20,928 nt of DNA, taken from positions 402,319 to 423,246 of the forward strand of contig BFEA01000133.1 of assembly GCA_003427395.1 (NCBI GenBank), given 5' to 3'. The DNA comes from Chara braunii. Lineage: Eukaryota > Streptophyta > Charophyceae > Charales > Characeae. The translations under genes were made by a program, and so were the position numbers. Positions 1 to 9,004 of this stretch are shown here, piece by piece; position 1 is the stretch's first letter; every line of letters begins with the position of its first letter. The notes beneath the pieces were generated by a model, which saw only the letters and a program-made list of their open reading frames with translations, made no database searches and was not told the DNA's origin.

Positions 1-612
1 GGGTTGCGCGAATTTAGAGCGCGGGAGGCGGCGGGTTGTCAGCGCGAGGTGCGGGCCGCGCAGAGTGTAGATGGGCAGGGCAGAAGAAAGGTGGGAAGTC
101 AGAGGGTTCGACCCAAGAGGTTGCATGGTCCTACGTGATTGGGGTGTTCGTTCAAGTGGTGCACGGTTTCCCGCTCTCCACATTAATCCGAGCATCCCAA
201 CTACGCAGCCAATCACTTCGCGGAGTAAGACGGGGTAAGGATCAAGCTGGGCGTAGGGGAAGACGAAGAGTTTGGCTTGAGGGAAACGCGCGCAGCAAGA
301 AAGCAAGATGGCACGGGGATGCAAAGCAAGAAACGGGGGTGAGAGACTCGCGAAGAAATCGGAGCTTAGTCGTGCGCGCACAAAAATTCAAAAAGTCCCA
401 ACCGAAACCGTTTCTTGGTTTTCATACCGCGGCCGCTATTCGCCCGCGCGGGAGGTACTTAGCCAAAAAAAAAGAAAAAGCCGTTTCAAAAAGGAAAGCA
501 AAAGCAAAAAGAAAGAAAAACCCCTTTTTGTTCGCATCCGTACTTCGGGGCTTCCGGGGGATTTTCCTCAGGGATACGGCAAGCCGCGCGGTACGGGTCT
601 GAGCTTATCACA
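1..612 (-). repeat. 3' LTR, first ~612 bases (rest lies outside the window)
   Basis: This stretch is repeated at 10539-11151 in the same orientation with about 23 substitutions and one single-base indel (roughly 96% identity, counted by eye). On the minus strand the shared block begins TGTGATAAGC, compatible with an LTR starting in TG. It is rich in A/G homopolymer runs around 460-520 and holds a NotI-like GCGGCCGC at 429-436. The long plus-strand frame inside it (36-602) is not a gene. No purine tract lies immediately upstream of this edge on the minus strand, so the true LTR start could instead be near 756. Confidence 0.75.
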
Positions 613-621
613 TCTGTGATA
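606..621. other. Imperfect palindrome at the repeat boundary
   Basis: TATCACA at 606-612 and TGTGATA at 615-621 form a 7-bp inverted repeat separated by TC. The left arm is the last seven bases of the repeated block; the right arm is absent from the other copy at 11152 onward. It may be a terminal inverted repeat, an LTR-to-LTR junction remnant, or chance. Confidence 0.5.
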
Positions 622-642
622 CGCAGGGGGTTCTGAAAAATT

Positions 643-660
643 AGCAGTCTCCCGACTGCT
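643..660 (-). other. Small perfect hairpin in the 3' non-coding region
   Basis: Arms AGCAGTC (643-649) and GACTGCT (654-660) pair perfectly around a 4-base loop. It lies between ORF3 and the repeat boundary, next to two larger hairpins. Function unknown. Confidence 0.55.
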
Positions 661-677
661 GATGTCATCGTATTTTG

Positions 678-719
678 GATGCTCGGGCGGCCTCTTCATC
701 GTCAGCTGGCCCAAGCATC
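678..719 (-). ncRNA. Structured hairpin 1 of a duplicated pair
   Basis: Read on the minus strand, GATGCTTGGGC pairs with GCCCGAGCATC over 11 bp, with one U-G wobble that is possible only in RNA from this strand. The apical part CAGCTGACGATGAAG followed by RGGCC is shared with the hairpin at 776-815, while the outer stem differs in sequence but stays paired. This is the pattern of a conserved RNA structure. It sits between ORF3 and the 3' LTR of the retroelement. It matches no RNA family I recognise, and CAGCTG in the loop is self-complementary, so a kissing contact is conceivable. Confidence 0.5.
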
Positions 720-756
720 TCCTATCCTACTTCAACGCATTTCGCATCATAAGTCA

Positions 757-766
757 TCTCCCTCTT
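757..766 (-). other. Candidate polypurine tract
   Basis: The minus strand reads AAGAGGGAGA followed directly by TG at 756-755, the arrangement expected for a polypurine tract next to a 3' LTR. If this is real, the 3' LTR starts at 756, 144 bases earlier than the repeat boundary at 612, and the 5' copy has lost that part. Confidence 0.3.
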
Positions 767-775
767 ATTATACAT

Positions 776-815
776 CCGATCGAGCGGCCCCTTCATCGTC
801 AGCTGGCCCGATCGG
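776..815 (-). ncRNA. Structured hairpin 2 of a duplicated pair
   Basis: On the minus strand CCGATCGGGC pairs with GCTCGATCGG over 10 bp, including one G-U wobble. The loop repeats the CAGCTGACGATGAAG core of the hairpin at 678-719. The stems share almost no sequence in their outer seven base pairs but keep full pairing. See the entry for hairpin 1. Confidence 0.5.
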
Positions 816-831
816 TAAGTAGTCCACTGAT

Positions 832-857
832 TTTATTTATTTATTTATTTATTTTTA
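832..857 (-). repeat. (AATA)n microsatellite overlapping the end of ORF3
   Basis: About six copies of a 4-bp unit, read AATA on the minus strand, begin at the ORF3 stop codon. Every unit contributes to an AATAAA hexamer, so it could act as a polyadenylation signal for a transcript ending after ORF3. Confidence 0.8.
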
Positions 858-2782
858 TGCACAACGCGTCTCGATGCGCGAACTTTGGGCATAGGAGATG
901 AAGATGATGAAGAGAAAGAGGAGGAGAGAAGAGGGGAGAGGTAAACGAGGGTGATCAGAGGAAGTGATCGATGTCGGGATTGAGAGGGGGCGGAATAGGT
1001 GGAAGAAAGCGGCCATTGCCGCGACAGTCGTCGGCGCGTCTTCCTCATGGAAGTGGTGTTGGACGAACGAAGGATAGAGGAAGGCCCCCGACACATGAGA
1101 CAGGACACGTGGCGCCAGATCCGCCACCGCTCGCACCACCCGCTTGCGCACCGATCGGGGTCCTGGACCCGTCATCACCACACGAGTCTCGGTGTAAGGC
1201 CGCCGCTCTTGCTTCTGTGCCGCGAAGACAAGGAAATGGTAAATCATATTGGGACGCTGCCCGGTCTCATAGATGAGCGTCCCCGCCAGTCGCGCCGCGA
1301 TACACCCTTGAAAAGGGGATGTCAGATATGGCTCCCACACCGGATCAGGGCGAGGCGCCCCCGCGATGGCCTCGAGCCTGATGGTGGTGGGCTCCACCAT
1401 GAAATCCACCTCTGTCGGATGGACCGTCCGACTCGGAGGAACTACTAATGTCAATGATCAGGGCATTCCAGGGTGGCAGGCGGAAGCGGAAAGGTCCCGC
1501 GAGGACGGGGGATCTGGATACGGGATCCGGTAATCCCATTCGGCTTCCTCCTGCGGCTGCTGCGGCTGATGGCCCGGCTCCATCGAGATTGAGATCGGGC
1601 ACGCGCGGGAAGGGCGGCGATGGCACGATAGTCTCCTTAACGAGCGTCGCCGCACTCCCAGGCACTGGATCAAGATTCCTCGTGCGTGCGGGCTGAACCA
1701 CGTCCTCGCCGCCACAGATTCTGCTGCCTTGCGCTCCTGGCGACGGGTGGCGTCTCTTCCTCTTCGGCGTCTTCTGGTGGGCCTTTGGCGGCGCCGGTCT
1801 AGAATACGACGAGGGAGGTCGCAACGGCTTTTCCTCCGGGAAGTTCTCCAAGTTCCAACCTCTCCGCGCGCTGCGTAATGTAATCTGGGATGACGACCGT
1901 GTTGTACGTTCTCCGCGGGGCAGCCGCCGTCCGCAAATCGTGGCTGGATCTCCTCTTCCTCGCTCGCGATCACTTGCCTAATGGATAGGAGCTCAAGATG
2001 TATGAGCTCCAACAATCCCGGATCGATCGTCTGGAGCTGGGCGAATGGGTACAGCGCCACCGTCCCCTCCTTCTGTGCTGGCTTGGGCCGTGTGATGACG
2101 TAATAGATGACGAAGTGCTCCCCGATGCAGTGGTCTTCGTGATCCACGAAGAATCGGAACATCCCCAACACCACCAACTTGTACAGCGCACGGTGCAACT
2201 CCCACGCGTCTTCCTCTGCGAAGGGCAGCGGCTCCACGTCAGTCAGCTCCACCAAATACTCTGAGAACTCGCGCATAGGATAAGGGCCCTCCGTGAGTTG
2301 ATAGGGGAGAGTGGTGTAAGAGAAGAAGGGAGGCATTTAGTACGTGGCAGGGGGAATAGCTTGGATGTTAAGAGGGGCAGCGGGAGGAAGAAGCGCGGGG
2401 AGCTATGGCACCAACGCGATTGGTCCGTCCTCTGCCCTGCGCAACAGCGCTTCGTGAGCTGTGAATCGGTGTCCCTTCGTCCTTGCACTCTGGCCACTGA
2501 TCTGGCCGCCTGCACCGCGTATTCGCGCACAAAACTCCGCGCCAGCTCCCGGCTCTGCGGCGGCAGGATCATAAAGTCTCGGATGCAGGTGGCGACGCTA
2601 TGCACGAAGTTAGGTGCCACCTGGAGCGCCCGGAACTCGATGAACACTCGAGTCGTCTCCCGCCTCGGCAACTACGTCACGTCCACGTACACCCCCGCAT
2701 ACGTCAGCCGATCACAAAGTAACGAGTATGCCGCCAGATCAGCCACCCCGGGCGCTGGCACGTTCACCTGTTGAATGTCGTA
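855..2782 (-). pseudogene. ORF3: unrecognised accessory reading frame after pol, decayed
   Basis: It follows integrase in the same frame, separated only by a TGA at 2783-2785, so it may once have been read through from pol or have been a separate ORF. The coding trace moves through frames (2782-~2470, ~2470-~1940, ~1850-~1430, 1454-855) and carries in-frame stops after CT-rich contexts. Total trace is about 600 residues. Three stretches look alike: around 2715-2530 (VYVDVT, FIEFRALQ), 2200-2060 (MFRFFVDHED, FVIYYVI) and 1300-1150 (TLIYETGQ, YHFLVFAAQ). Proline/alanine linkers and a basic KRKRR patch (around 1780) plus an acidic DISSSSESD patch (around 1430) lie between them. There is no signal peptide or membrane segment, so it is not env-like. 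Function unknown. Confidence 0.6.
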
Positions 2783-4363
2783 TCACAACTGCCTCTCCTC
2801 ATTGAAGTGATGCCGCAACAAGCGATCTGCAAGCGGCGTCTGGAAATGCTCGAGGGGCTCATGCTCCGGCTGGCGATGGTTCATCGTGCTCTCTGAAACT
2901 CTCAGCACCAAGGGACGAGGCAGATCGGGAAGAGGAAGAAGACGAAGAAGGAGAGGAGGAGAGAGAGGACGAAGGCTCCGACGGGGCACGAGCCGATTCG
3001 CGGCCCGGAGATGGCCGAAACAACCGAAGAGCCGCCGCGTGTCGCGTAAGCGACCTGGCCTGCGTGCTATGCCGGGGACCAGCTTCACGGAGTGCTGTCC
3101 TCGTGCGCCAACTTCCGTCACTTCGTAAATGCCGGTATAGCGTGGGTGGATCTTGGAGGAGCGCGCAGATTTCCGTACCTGCACCAAGTCCCCGATTTTA
3201 TAACGGGGCATTGGTCCCGCTGTCGCGTGTCGGTTCTCATAGTTTCGGATCTGCCGTTGATGCGCCAGATCTACGGCCCTTTGTCGTCTTCGGGTTAACG
3301 CGGGATAGGTCCGGGCCATCAGATCCAGGTAATGTTGGGCCTTGTCCTTATGCTGGGCCCGGGTCACTCTAACTTCCGTACCCACTAGAGGTGACAACTG
3401 CACTCTGGGGACGCTATTGATTCTCAGTTGAAACGGGGACACCCCGGTGCTCCCGTGGGGAGTAGCCCGATAGACGGCCAAAATGTGTTCGACTATGACA
3501 GGCCAGGGCCTGGTATCACCTGCCGTGATATTCCGTCTAAGTGCAGTCTTGATCATTCGGTTGGCATTCTCTACGAGCCCGTTGGCTTGAGGCCAGTGCC
3601 CTGGGGAGTATGAAATTCTAACGTCTGCCCTTACAAGATGTCGCTCTACTTCCCCCTCGAACTCGGATCCATTGTCCATATGTATCTCTTCTACGTCGAG
3701 GTGCATGCACAAAAAGCGATTAATGTACCAGGCTACTTCCTGCGAGTTCCGGCTGGTCATTGGATACACTTCGATCCATTTCGAAAAATGATCTACGGCT
3801 ACAAAAAGAACATTGAGTTATCCTTGATCAACAGGGCCTCTCGGCACGTTGATGTCCGTCATATCGATACTGACCCGTTGGAAGGGGCGCTCTACCCGGG
3901 TAGGCACTATTGTACGAGGCATCTGTATCGGCGCTTTATCGGCCGCGCACGCCGGGCAAGTTCGGACAATGTATTTCACATCTTCCCGGATTCCCGACCA
4001 GTACCATCCATTTTTCTCTATTGCTTTTTCCGTGTATTTGACTGCAAAGTGGACCGCATCCTCCTCGTGGGCGGCTCGTGTCCAGCCGAACCTGGCCTGT
4101 GGGTGTGGAACCGTCAGCCAACTAGATGCGTCGACGTCATCGTCTTTTCGTTTTTGTAGGACGGATCCGTGCCAACGGTAATCGTGCGCCCGTTCCGTGA
4201 CACGTCGCCGTTCAGCCTTGGTAAGTTCCGTCAGGGGATCGCCGGTCAGTCTCCGTAATAGCAGAAGATCCGTCCAGACTTCCGCTCGGCGGACGCTTGG
4301 CAAAAATCCGTCTGCCGTTTTTCCATAGGTACGTGGTCCGTTCGACAGTTGGGACAGTTCCAA
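2783..4363 (-). pseudogene. Integrase domain of pol, interrupted
   Basis: This domain joins the element's cDNA to host DNA. The N-terminal zinc-binding residues are visible: H99 and H105, then C136-P-A-C139, numbered from 4363. The first catalytic Asp is in SIDMTD (residue 167). A TAA at 3818-3820 interrupts the frame, after which the same frame resumes with VDHFSKW, then the second Asp in HMDNGSEF and the Glu in GLVENANR about 35 residues on, the DD35E pattern. A GDLVQV ... HPRYTGIYEV stretch resembles the GPY/F C-terminal module. The arginine/leucine-rich tail ends at a TGA (2783-2785). No chromodomain was seen. The upstream junction with the finger domain involves a frameshift near 4320. 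Confidence 0.9.
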
Positions 4364-4641
4364 CTTTTTTCATTCCGATACCGGGCACAACTCCCATGGG
4401 ACCGGACGATGTGACATTGACTACATTGTACCCAGCGAAGAAAGTTAGGCCCCTCGAGGGGAGGATCTCCCCCTGTCGGTATCATGGGCAAGGTGCAGAA
4501 GAAACAGATTTGGGAAGGCGTGCTCGGAGGGGAGTCAGGGTCAGGAGAGGGGGTTAAGGAATAGGGAAGGGGAGAAGGGGTGGCGGCCTCCTCATGGGAG
4601 ATTGCCATCTCCGATTGCTGCAGTACCCTTGCGGAGGACAT
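4246..4641 (-). pseudogene. PHD-like zinc finger segment of pol between RNase H and integrase
   Basis: The 131-residue frame holds C46-x2-C49, C73-x2-C76, H82-x2-C85 and C96-x2-C99 (roughly 4506-4345), a Cys4-His-Cys3 order. A Trp sits two residues before the seventh ligand (SWNC), and WVQCSQC precedes the His. Both are hallmarks of PHD fingers, which usually bind histone H3 tails. The frame is offset by one base from RNase H upstream and integrase downstream, so small indels flank it. A proline/serine-rich linker (PSPDPDSPPSTPS) precedes it. In most Ty3/gypsy elements this interval is only a linker before the integrase zinc domain. Histone reading and target-site choice are inference. Confidence 0.75.
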
Positions 4642-5150
4642 TCACCTCCCCGTAGCCGGGTTCCGTGGAAGGCGAAATCGGCTTCCACGGGATGAGTTTC
4701 TCGTTCGCGGGACTCTTGCTCGGCGGCTGGAGGCGCGTCAGACCATCGGCGTTCCCGTGCTGCCTGGTGGTGCGGTGGCGGATGTCGAAGTGGTAGTCCT
4801 GCAATCTCACCGCCCACCTTCCCAAGGTACCCGTGTAGTCCGTGTTGTTCCGCAACGATAGCAATGGTTGGTGATCCGTCACGAGCACGAACTTCTGGCC
4901 GTACAGATACGGTCGAAACTACTGAACCCCCCACACCACCGCCAAGCACTCACCCTTGCACGCCTCGTAGTTCGACTGCGCCTGACTTAGCATTTTCGAC
5001 ACATACTCGGTGACGTGCTCCCTTCCATCCGTTCCTTGCTAAGTCAGCACCACCGATATCGCCTGCGGCTGCCAGTCGGTATGCAGCGCAAACTGTCTTG
5101 TCGGATCGGGACGCGCCAGCACGGGTGCCGATGTCAGAGCCTCCTTGAGT
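4592..5150 (-). pseudogene. RNase H domain of pol, interrupted by two TAG codons
   Basis: The domain degrades the RNA strand during reverse transcription. It continues in the same frame as reverse transcriptase. The first acidic residue lies in LHTDWQ at the end of the RT block, the Glu in CKGECLAVVW, the next Asp in VTDHQPLL and the last in GNADGLTR. TAG codons at 5039-5041 and 4919-4921 break the frame; everything between remains readable. The frame ends at 4592, and the coding trace moves one frame over into the finger segment near 4640. Confidence 0.9.
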
Positions 5151-6491
5151 GCCCGAAAGGCCGCCTTGCATTCCGGTGTCCAGATCAGTTGCTCCTCCTT
5201 CTTCAGCAGGTTCGTTAGTGGCTTGGCGAGGCAGACAAAGCTCCGAATGAAGCGTCGATAATAAGTGGCCAGCCCTAGGAGCGTGACCGGGGCCGGGGCT
5301 TCTCGAACCGCAGCTACCTTCCTGGGATCTGGTTTCAGTCCCTCGACCATGACGATGTAGCCCAAAAAGAAAATTTTGGACAGAAAGAACTCGCTTTTCT
5401 CCAGAGTCACTTTAAACCCCGCATCTTTCAAGGCATGCAACACCCATTCGACATGTTCCACATGGTACTCGTAGGTTTTGGAAAAGACCAAAATATCATC
5501 CATGTACACAATCACACAAAAATTTATCAACGGCTGTGTCAAACGGGTTTTGTTAACGAACTCGGCGAAGGCCATATTCATGGCCCACTGGAATGTTGCG
5601 GGGGCATTGCAAATTCCCATGGGACTCCGGATCCACTGCCACGTGCCCTCGAACAGGACAAAAGCGGTTTTGGGCTGGTCTTCCGGTCGGACTGCAACAT
5701 GGTGAAAACCGTGTCGGATATCGAACTTCGAAAAGACCCAAGCGAACCCGATAGCATCCAGCAGATCGTCAATCCGCGGCAGCGGATAAACATCTTTGGT
5801 AGTAATAGCGTTTAATTTGCGGTAGTCAATACACACTCGAACTGAACCGTTTCGTTTTGGCACGAGGACCACGGGAAATGACCACGGTCCCAGTGATGGT
5901 TCAACCCACCCTAACTGCTCGAACTCCCGTAGCCTTTCCAAGGCCAATTGTCTTTCCTTTAGGGAATAACGGTACGGTCGGCAATGTATCGGAGCCATCA
6001 CTGGTATCAATCGCGTGTTGGATCAGGTGGGTAAGTCCTATATCGTGGTCCTGCATACTGACGGCCTCTGGGTAGGCCCGTATAACTGCCAAAAGAATGC
6101 GTTTGTAGTCGCCAGGCACATGGCCCGGCAGCCGGACGTCCACGTTTCCCTCAGGGAGGGAGATCGTCGACGTAACCATGGGGACTGCCGCGTTGGCTTC
6201 GGGTGAGGCACCAAACAGAGAATTGTCGGTTTTTGCCGAAAGCACGGTCGCGATAAGTTGACTGTCTGCGGGACTTATCGGTTCATTTTCCATGTCACTG
6301 TCGTTCTCAAGCTCGGTTTCAGCCGAGGGTTCCACTGAAAAGGCCTGTATCAGTTCCTTCGGCCTCCATCGATATTCCCTCGTCCGAGGTTGAAATGGCA
6401 CCCCTTCTTTCAAGAGCGGGGCGACTTTTGCGTTTGTAAGCAGGGGCCTGGGAGGCCGGAAAGTTAAATCGCACAACCCCCTGAGCTCCAT
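5039..6491 (-). pseudogene. Reverse transcriptase domain of pol
   Basis: The catalytic core (5039-6010) makes DNA from the element RNA. Visible blocks are VEPSLGPWSFPVVLVPKRNG, VCIDYRKLNAIT, the first catalytic Asp in KFDIRHGFHHV (residue 97), SPMGICNAPATFQWAM, and YMDD at residues 169-172 followed by ILVFSKTYEYHVEHV, then LGYIV and the connection subdomain. The N-terminal flank (5901-6491) contains LTHLIQHAIDT in another frame; the switch lies at about 6003-6010, a one-base indel. Catalytic residues are intact, but flanking breaks mean no functional polyprotein. Confidence 0.95.
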
Positions 6492-6732
6492 AAACCTTTC
6501 GGGCAGGGGGTCCGTCCTAAGATATAAGGACGCAGGGGGTTTCGAAAGGTCAGTTATTCACGACACCCTCAGCAGGGGTTCTCCCTGCACCACTGAGGAG
6601 AACGCGTTCGACCAATCGGACTTGCTCCGAACTATTTCCAGGGGTTCTCATCGCCAGGAATGGCGCCACCGACCCTGAACCCGGATCGGATATCGGTCCG
6701 GAACGTCAGCCTCGTCAGTTTCCGACGAGGTT
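6011..6732 (-). pseudogene. Protease-RT linker region of pol
   Basis: One frame runs through this stretch, interrupted by TGA at 6648-6650 and 6558-6560, and carries an acidic segment (ETELENDSDMENEPISPADS) before the RT. Both stops would be removed by a CGA codon, consistent with loss of CpG. The entry frame differs from that of protease, so a frameshift lies around 6733-6870. No domain recognised. Confidence 0.6.
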
Positions 6733-7773
6733 TCATTTTTGCCTGGTGACAGGTGTCGGATCATGTTGATTTGATGGGCTTTCGTGATGATTCGAGGCGC
6801 CGGCTCGTGGTTTGGGGTGGGCCGATGTGAGCACCACCTTACAGCTGTCACAATACATTCGCGCTCCAACCGCCGTCTGCCACGGAATGCCTAGCAGAAC
6901 ATCATACGCTTGTACATCCAGCAAGATTGCGTCGCACAAACAATGCACCCGCCCCACCTGTATAGGCACGTTCGTTATCCGCCCTTTACAATGAATGTTG
7001 TCTACCGTAGCGGATATATACAGTTTATCCGGTCGGAGAGGCTGAACCTGTTCTTCCCTTCCCAATCGTTTCGTCAATCTCCAAGAAATGGCGACCGCTG
7101 ACGATCTCGAGTCTAGGACGGCGGCCGAGGGGTTTCCTCAGACCTCGCAGTCACACTCAACGCTTTTCCAGGTTATAGGATAGGCTCGGAGGAATACCTC
7201 GGGTTTTTCTGAGGCGGAATCTACGGTCTGGATCATTTCTATCCGGTTGGCTTCGTGCACCTTTGAGGTCGAGGGCTGTGACTCCTCGTTTGTGGGTAGG
7301 TCTCGTAGGACCGGCTTTTTGCGCTTTCTTTCCTCGAATCGACGCCAGTTTTTGAGGCATCGTTCGATCAACTTTTCGTTAGCCGCTTCGGAAATGGTTA
7401 GCAGATAGGGGATAGGGACGGGGATCCGTAGATCCAGAGCCTTCAATGCATCCAACACGTCGATGTGACCGTCTTTGTACTCAGGGTCAGGGGCCGTTAG
7501 ATCTTCGAACCCCGGCCGCCAAGGCCCGAGGTCGCTTTCCTCGGTAATCCTTTGGACGTGACGTATCACTCCAATGGTCCCGAGTTTGAACATCGCCGCA
7601 GCCATGTACTCATCGGGTCCTATCTCGGTGGCTGCAGGGGTCACCATTTCCGTTGTTCCAGTATCCATTACCGTGGCCACCCTCCCTTGTCCTGCAGCGG
7701 TTGGAGCAGCCAGCGGATTTGGGAAGGTCCGGTGGGCCCCGCGGGCCCACTCTGAGTTCGAGGTTTCGGACAA
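6733..7773 (-). pseudogene. Protease domain with preceding spacer, active-site motif altered
   Basis: One frame runs from 7773 to 6733 with a single TGA at 7138-7140. The N-terminal part (7773-7138, ~210 residues) is an unrecognised spacer with a basic KRKK stretch. The retropepsin-like part follows: VLDSRSSAVAISW, where Asp-Ser/Thr-Gly is expected, then VPIQVGRVH and the flap/second-half signature YDVLLGIPW. The Gly of the active-site triplet is Arg here, which should abolish activity. The change needs only one base (GGA to AGA). The domain would cut the Gag-Pol polyprotein. Assigned from position and the DSx and YDVLLG motifs. Confidence 0.8.
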
Positions 7774-8726
7774 TCTTTCGCAAGGTGGCCTGGCTGATTA
7801 CAGTTATAACAGCGTAGGGGCGAGACAGCCCCGACCACGGCCGGTCTCATCATAGGGGCCCCGGCGGCCATAGCCACTTGTTGCCGTTGTGCGGCGGCTA
7901 TGCGTTGCCGCTGCAAACCTTGAACAAACTCCGTCAACGGGGCCACTACCGTAACTAGTTGGTCCGCGACCTCTTTCATGGATACTTCTTCCTCGCCCCG
8001 GCCTCCTTGAGCTTGACTAGAGCGACGGGAGGTCGAAGCAAAGGAAGAAGCTTTCCGATCCGAGCCTTTTTTTGCTGGACCCAACCCGAAGCGATCTTCG
8101 AACATTCATGCCGTAGCGGAGTAGCTATTGCGTCAAACACCCGAAGGGTCGTCTTCGTCGGCTTCTGAGTCCAGGCCCACATCGTAATTTTCTTTCCCGT
8201 ACTAAGTGGCGTACTGAATTAGCTCCGTCAGGGTATGTTCTATAGGGTTGCATTTCTTGCGGATCTTTTTCCGCAGGCGAGAATCTGACAATCCTCTGAC
8301 GAAATCAGTCCGTACCATTTTCTCGTCCACCCGGAGCGTTCGGCTAGGTACGTAAAACGTTCAGCATATCTAGCCAAGGTCTCCCGAGGCTGCTGCGTGT
8401 ATTCCTTTATTAAACGCAGCCATTGATCTGGTGCGATGTGATCAAATTTGTCGAGAAATTTCCTCTGGAACGCTAACCAATTAGTGAAGGGGTTTTGTCC
8501 ATACCACTCAAAAGCGGTTCCGGCTAACCTTCCGGGAATTCGTTCTCGGAGCAATTGGTCCGACCAGCCCTGGGCTTTCAAGGCGGCTAGCCAGGTGCGA
8601 GGGTCGGTATCATCTTCAGAAAAAAAAGGGAACTTCGAAGGGAGGAGGTACAAAATACAGGGGATGATTGGTCATCCCCGCGTGGTTATCGCCGTCGTTT
8701 CCACCCCCAATTCCAGGTTCCACCAT
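7668..8726 (-). pseudogene. gag: capsid and zinc-knuckle nucleocapsid, broken
   Basis: Gag packages the element RNA. The likely start is ATG at 8726 (MVEPG), 180 bases after the primer-binding site. The frame shifts at a run of seven T (minus strand, 8627-8621), then reads the retrotransposon gag core: DDTDPRTWLAALKAQ, GTAFEWYGQNPF, WLAFQRKFLDKF and TLARYAERF. A second shift near 8330 leads into MVRTDFVRGL. A TAG at 8202-8204 and two TGA codons follow before the nucleocapsid part, which carries a CCHC knuckle, CYNCNQPGHLAKDC (about 7805-7765). The frame ends at 7668 and overlaps the protease-side frame by about 100 bases. Confidence 0.9.
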
Positions 8727-8904
8727 CGCGGGAGGCGGATCTCGAGCCCGGCCTCTCGCTCGGTTTTCATTGCTATTCACGGGCCGTCGTCGACGAGGAG
8801 CCAGCCTACTCAAAAATAAGAAAAATCTAAAAAAAAAGATCAAAAAGGAAAAACTCTTAAATAGGGTAATCGTCCTAGGAAAACCTCAGAGCCGAAACGA
8901 ATCA

Positions 8905-8916
8905 GCTCTGATACCA
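8905..8916 (-). promoter_or_regulatory. Primer-binding site for initiator tRNA-Met
   Basis: The minus strand reads TGGTATCAGAGC, complementary to the 3' end of plant initiator tRNA-Met and the most common primer-binding site in plant LTR elements. It lies 179 bases upstream of the likely gag start, which fixes the element's orientation. The bases just upstream (GTTGTGAGGT) do not end in CA, so the exact LTR edge is unsure. Confidence 0.92.
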
Positions 8917-9004
8917 ACCTCACAACCCCTCGCGCCTTCCCGTACCGAATCGCCGATCAGAGTTATAGGAGGGGCATGGCCGAGGATTTTTGGCCGTAGG
9001 GGTT

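Noticed and set aside
36-602. Long plus-strand frame in the left LTR, with a similar one at 10574-11392
   Set aside because: Its presence in both copies follows from the LTR being duplicated. The composition is Lys/Arg-rich from A/G runs, it has no domain, and it reads against the element's transcription.
678-815. Hammerhead ribozyme, because the loops contain CUGACGAUGAAG resembling the CUGANGA and GAA core
   Set aside because: The flanking arms pair with each other into a simple hairpin, and there is no room for stem II or a correctly placed cleavage triplet, so the three-helix hammerhead fold cannot form.
855-1454. Envelope-like gene after pol
   Set aside because: No signal peptide, no fusion or membrane segment and no conserved Cys pattern. 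The hydrophobic run near the end comes from a CT-rich, low-complexity tail.
6529-6540. ACGCAGGGGGT shared with 621-631 as a possible element repeat
   Set aside because: Only 11 bases match and the flanks diverge at once; likely chance.
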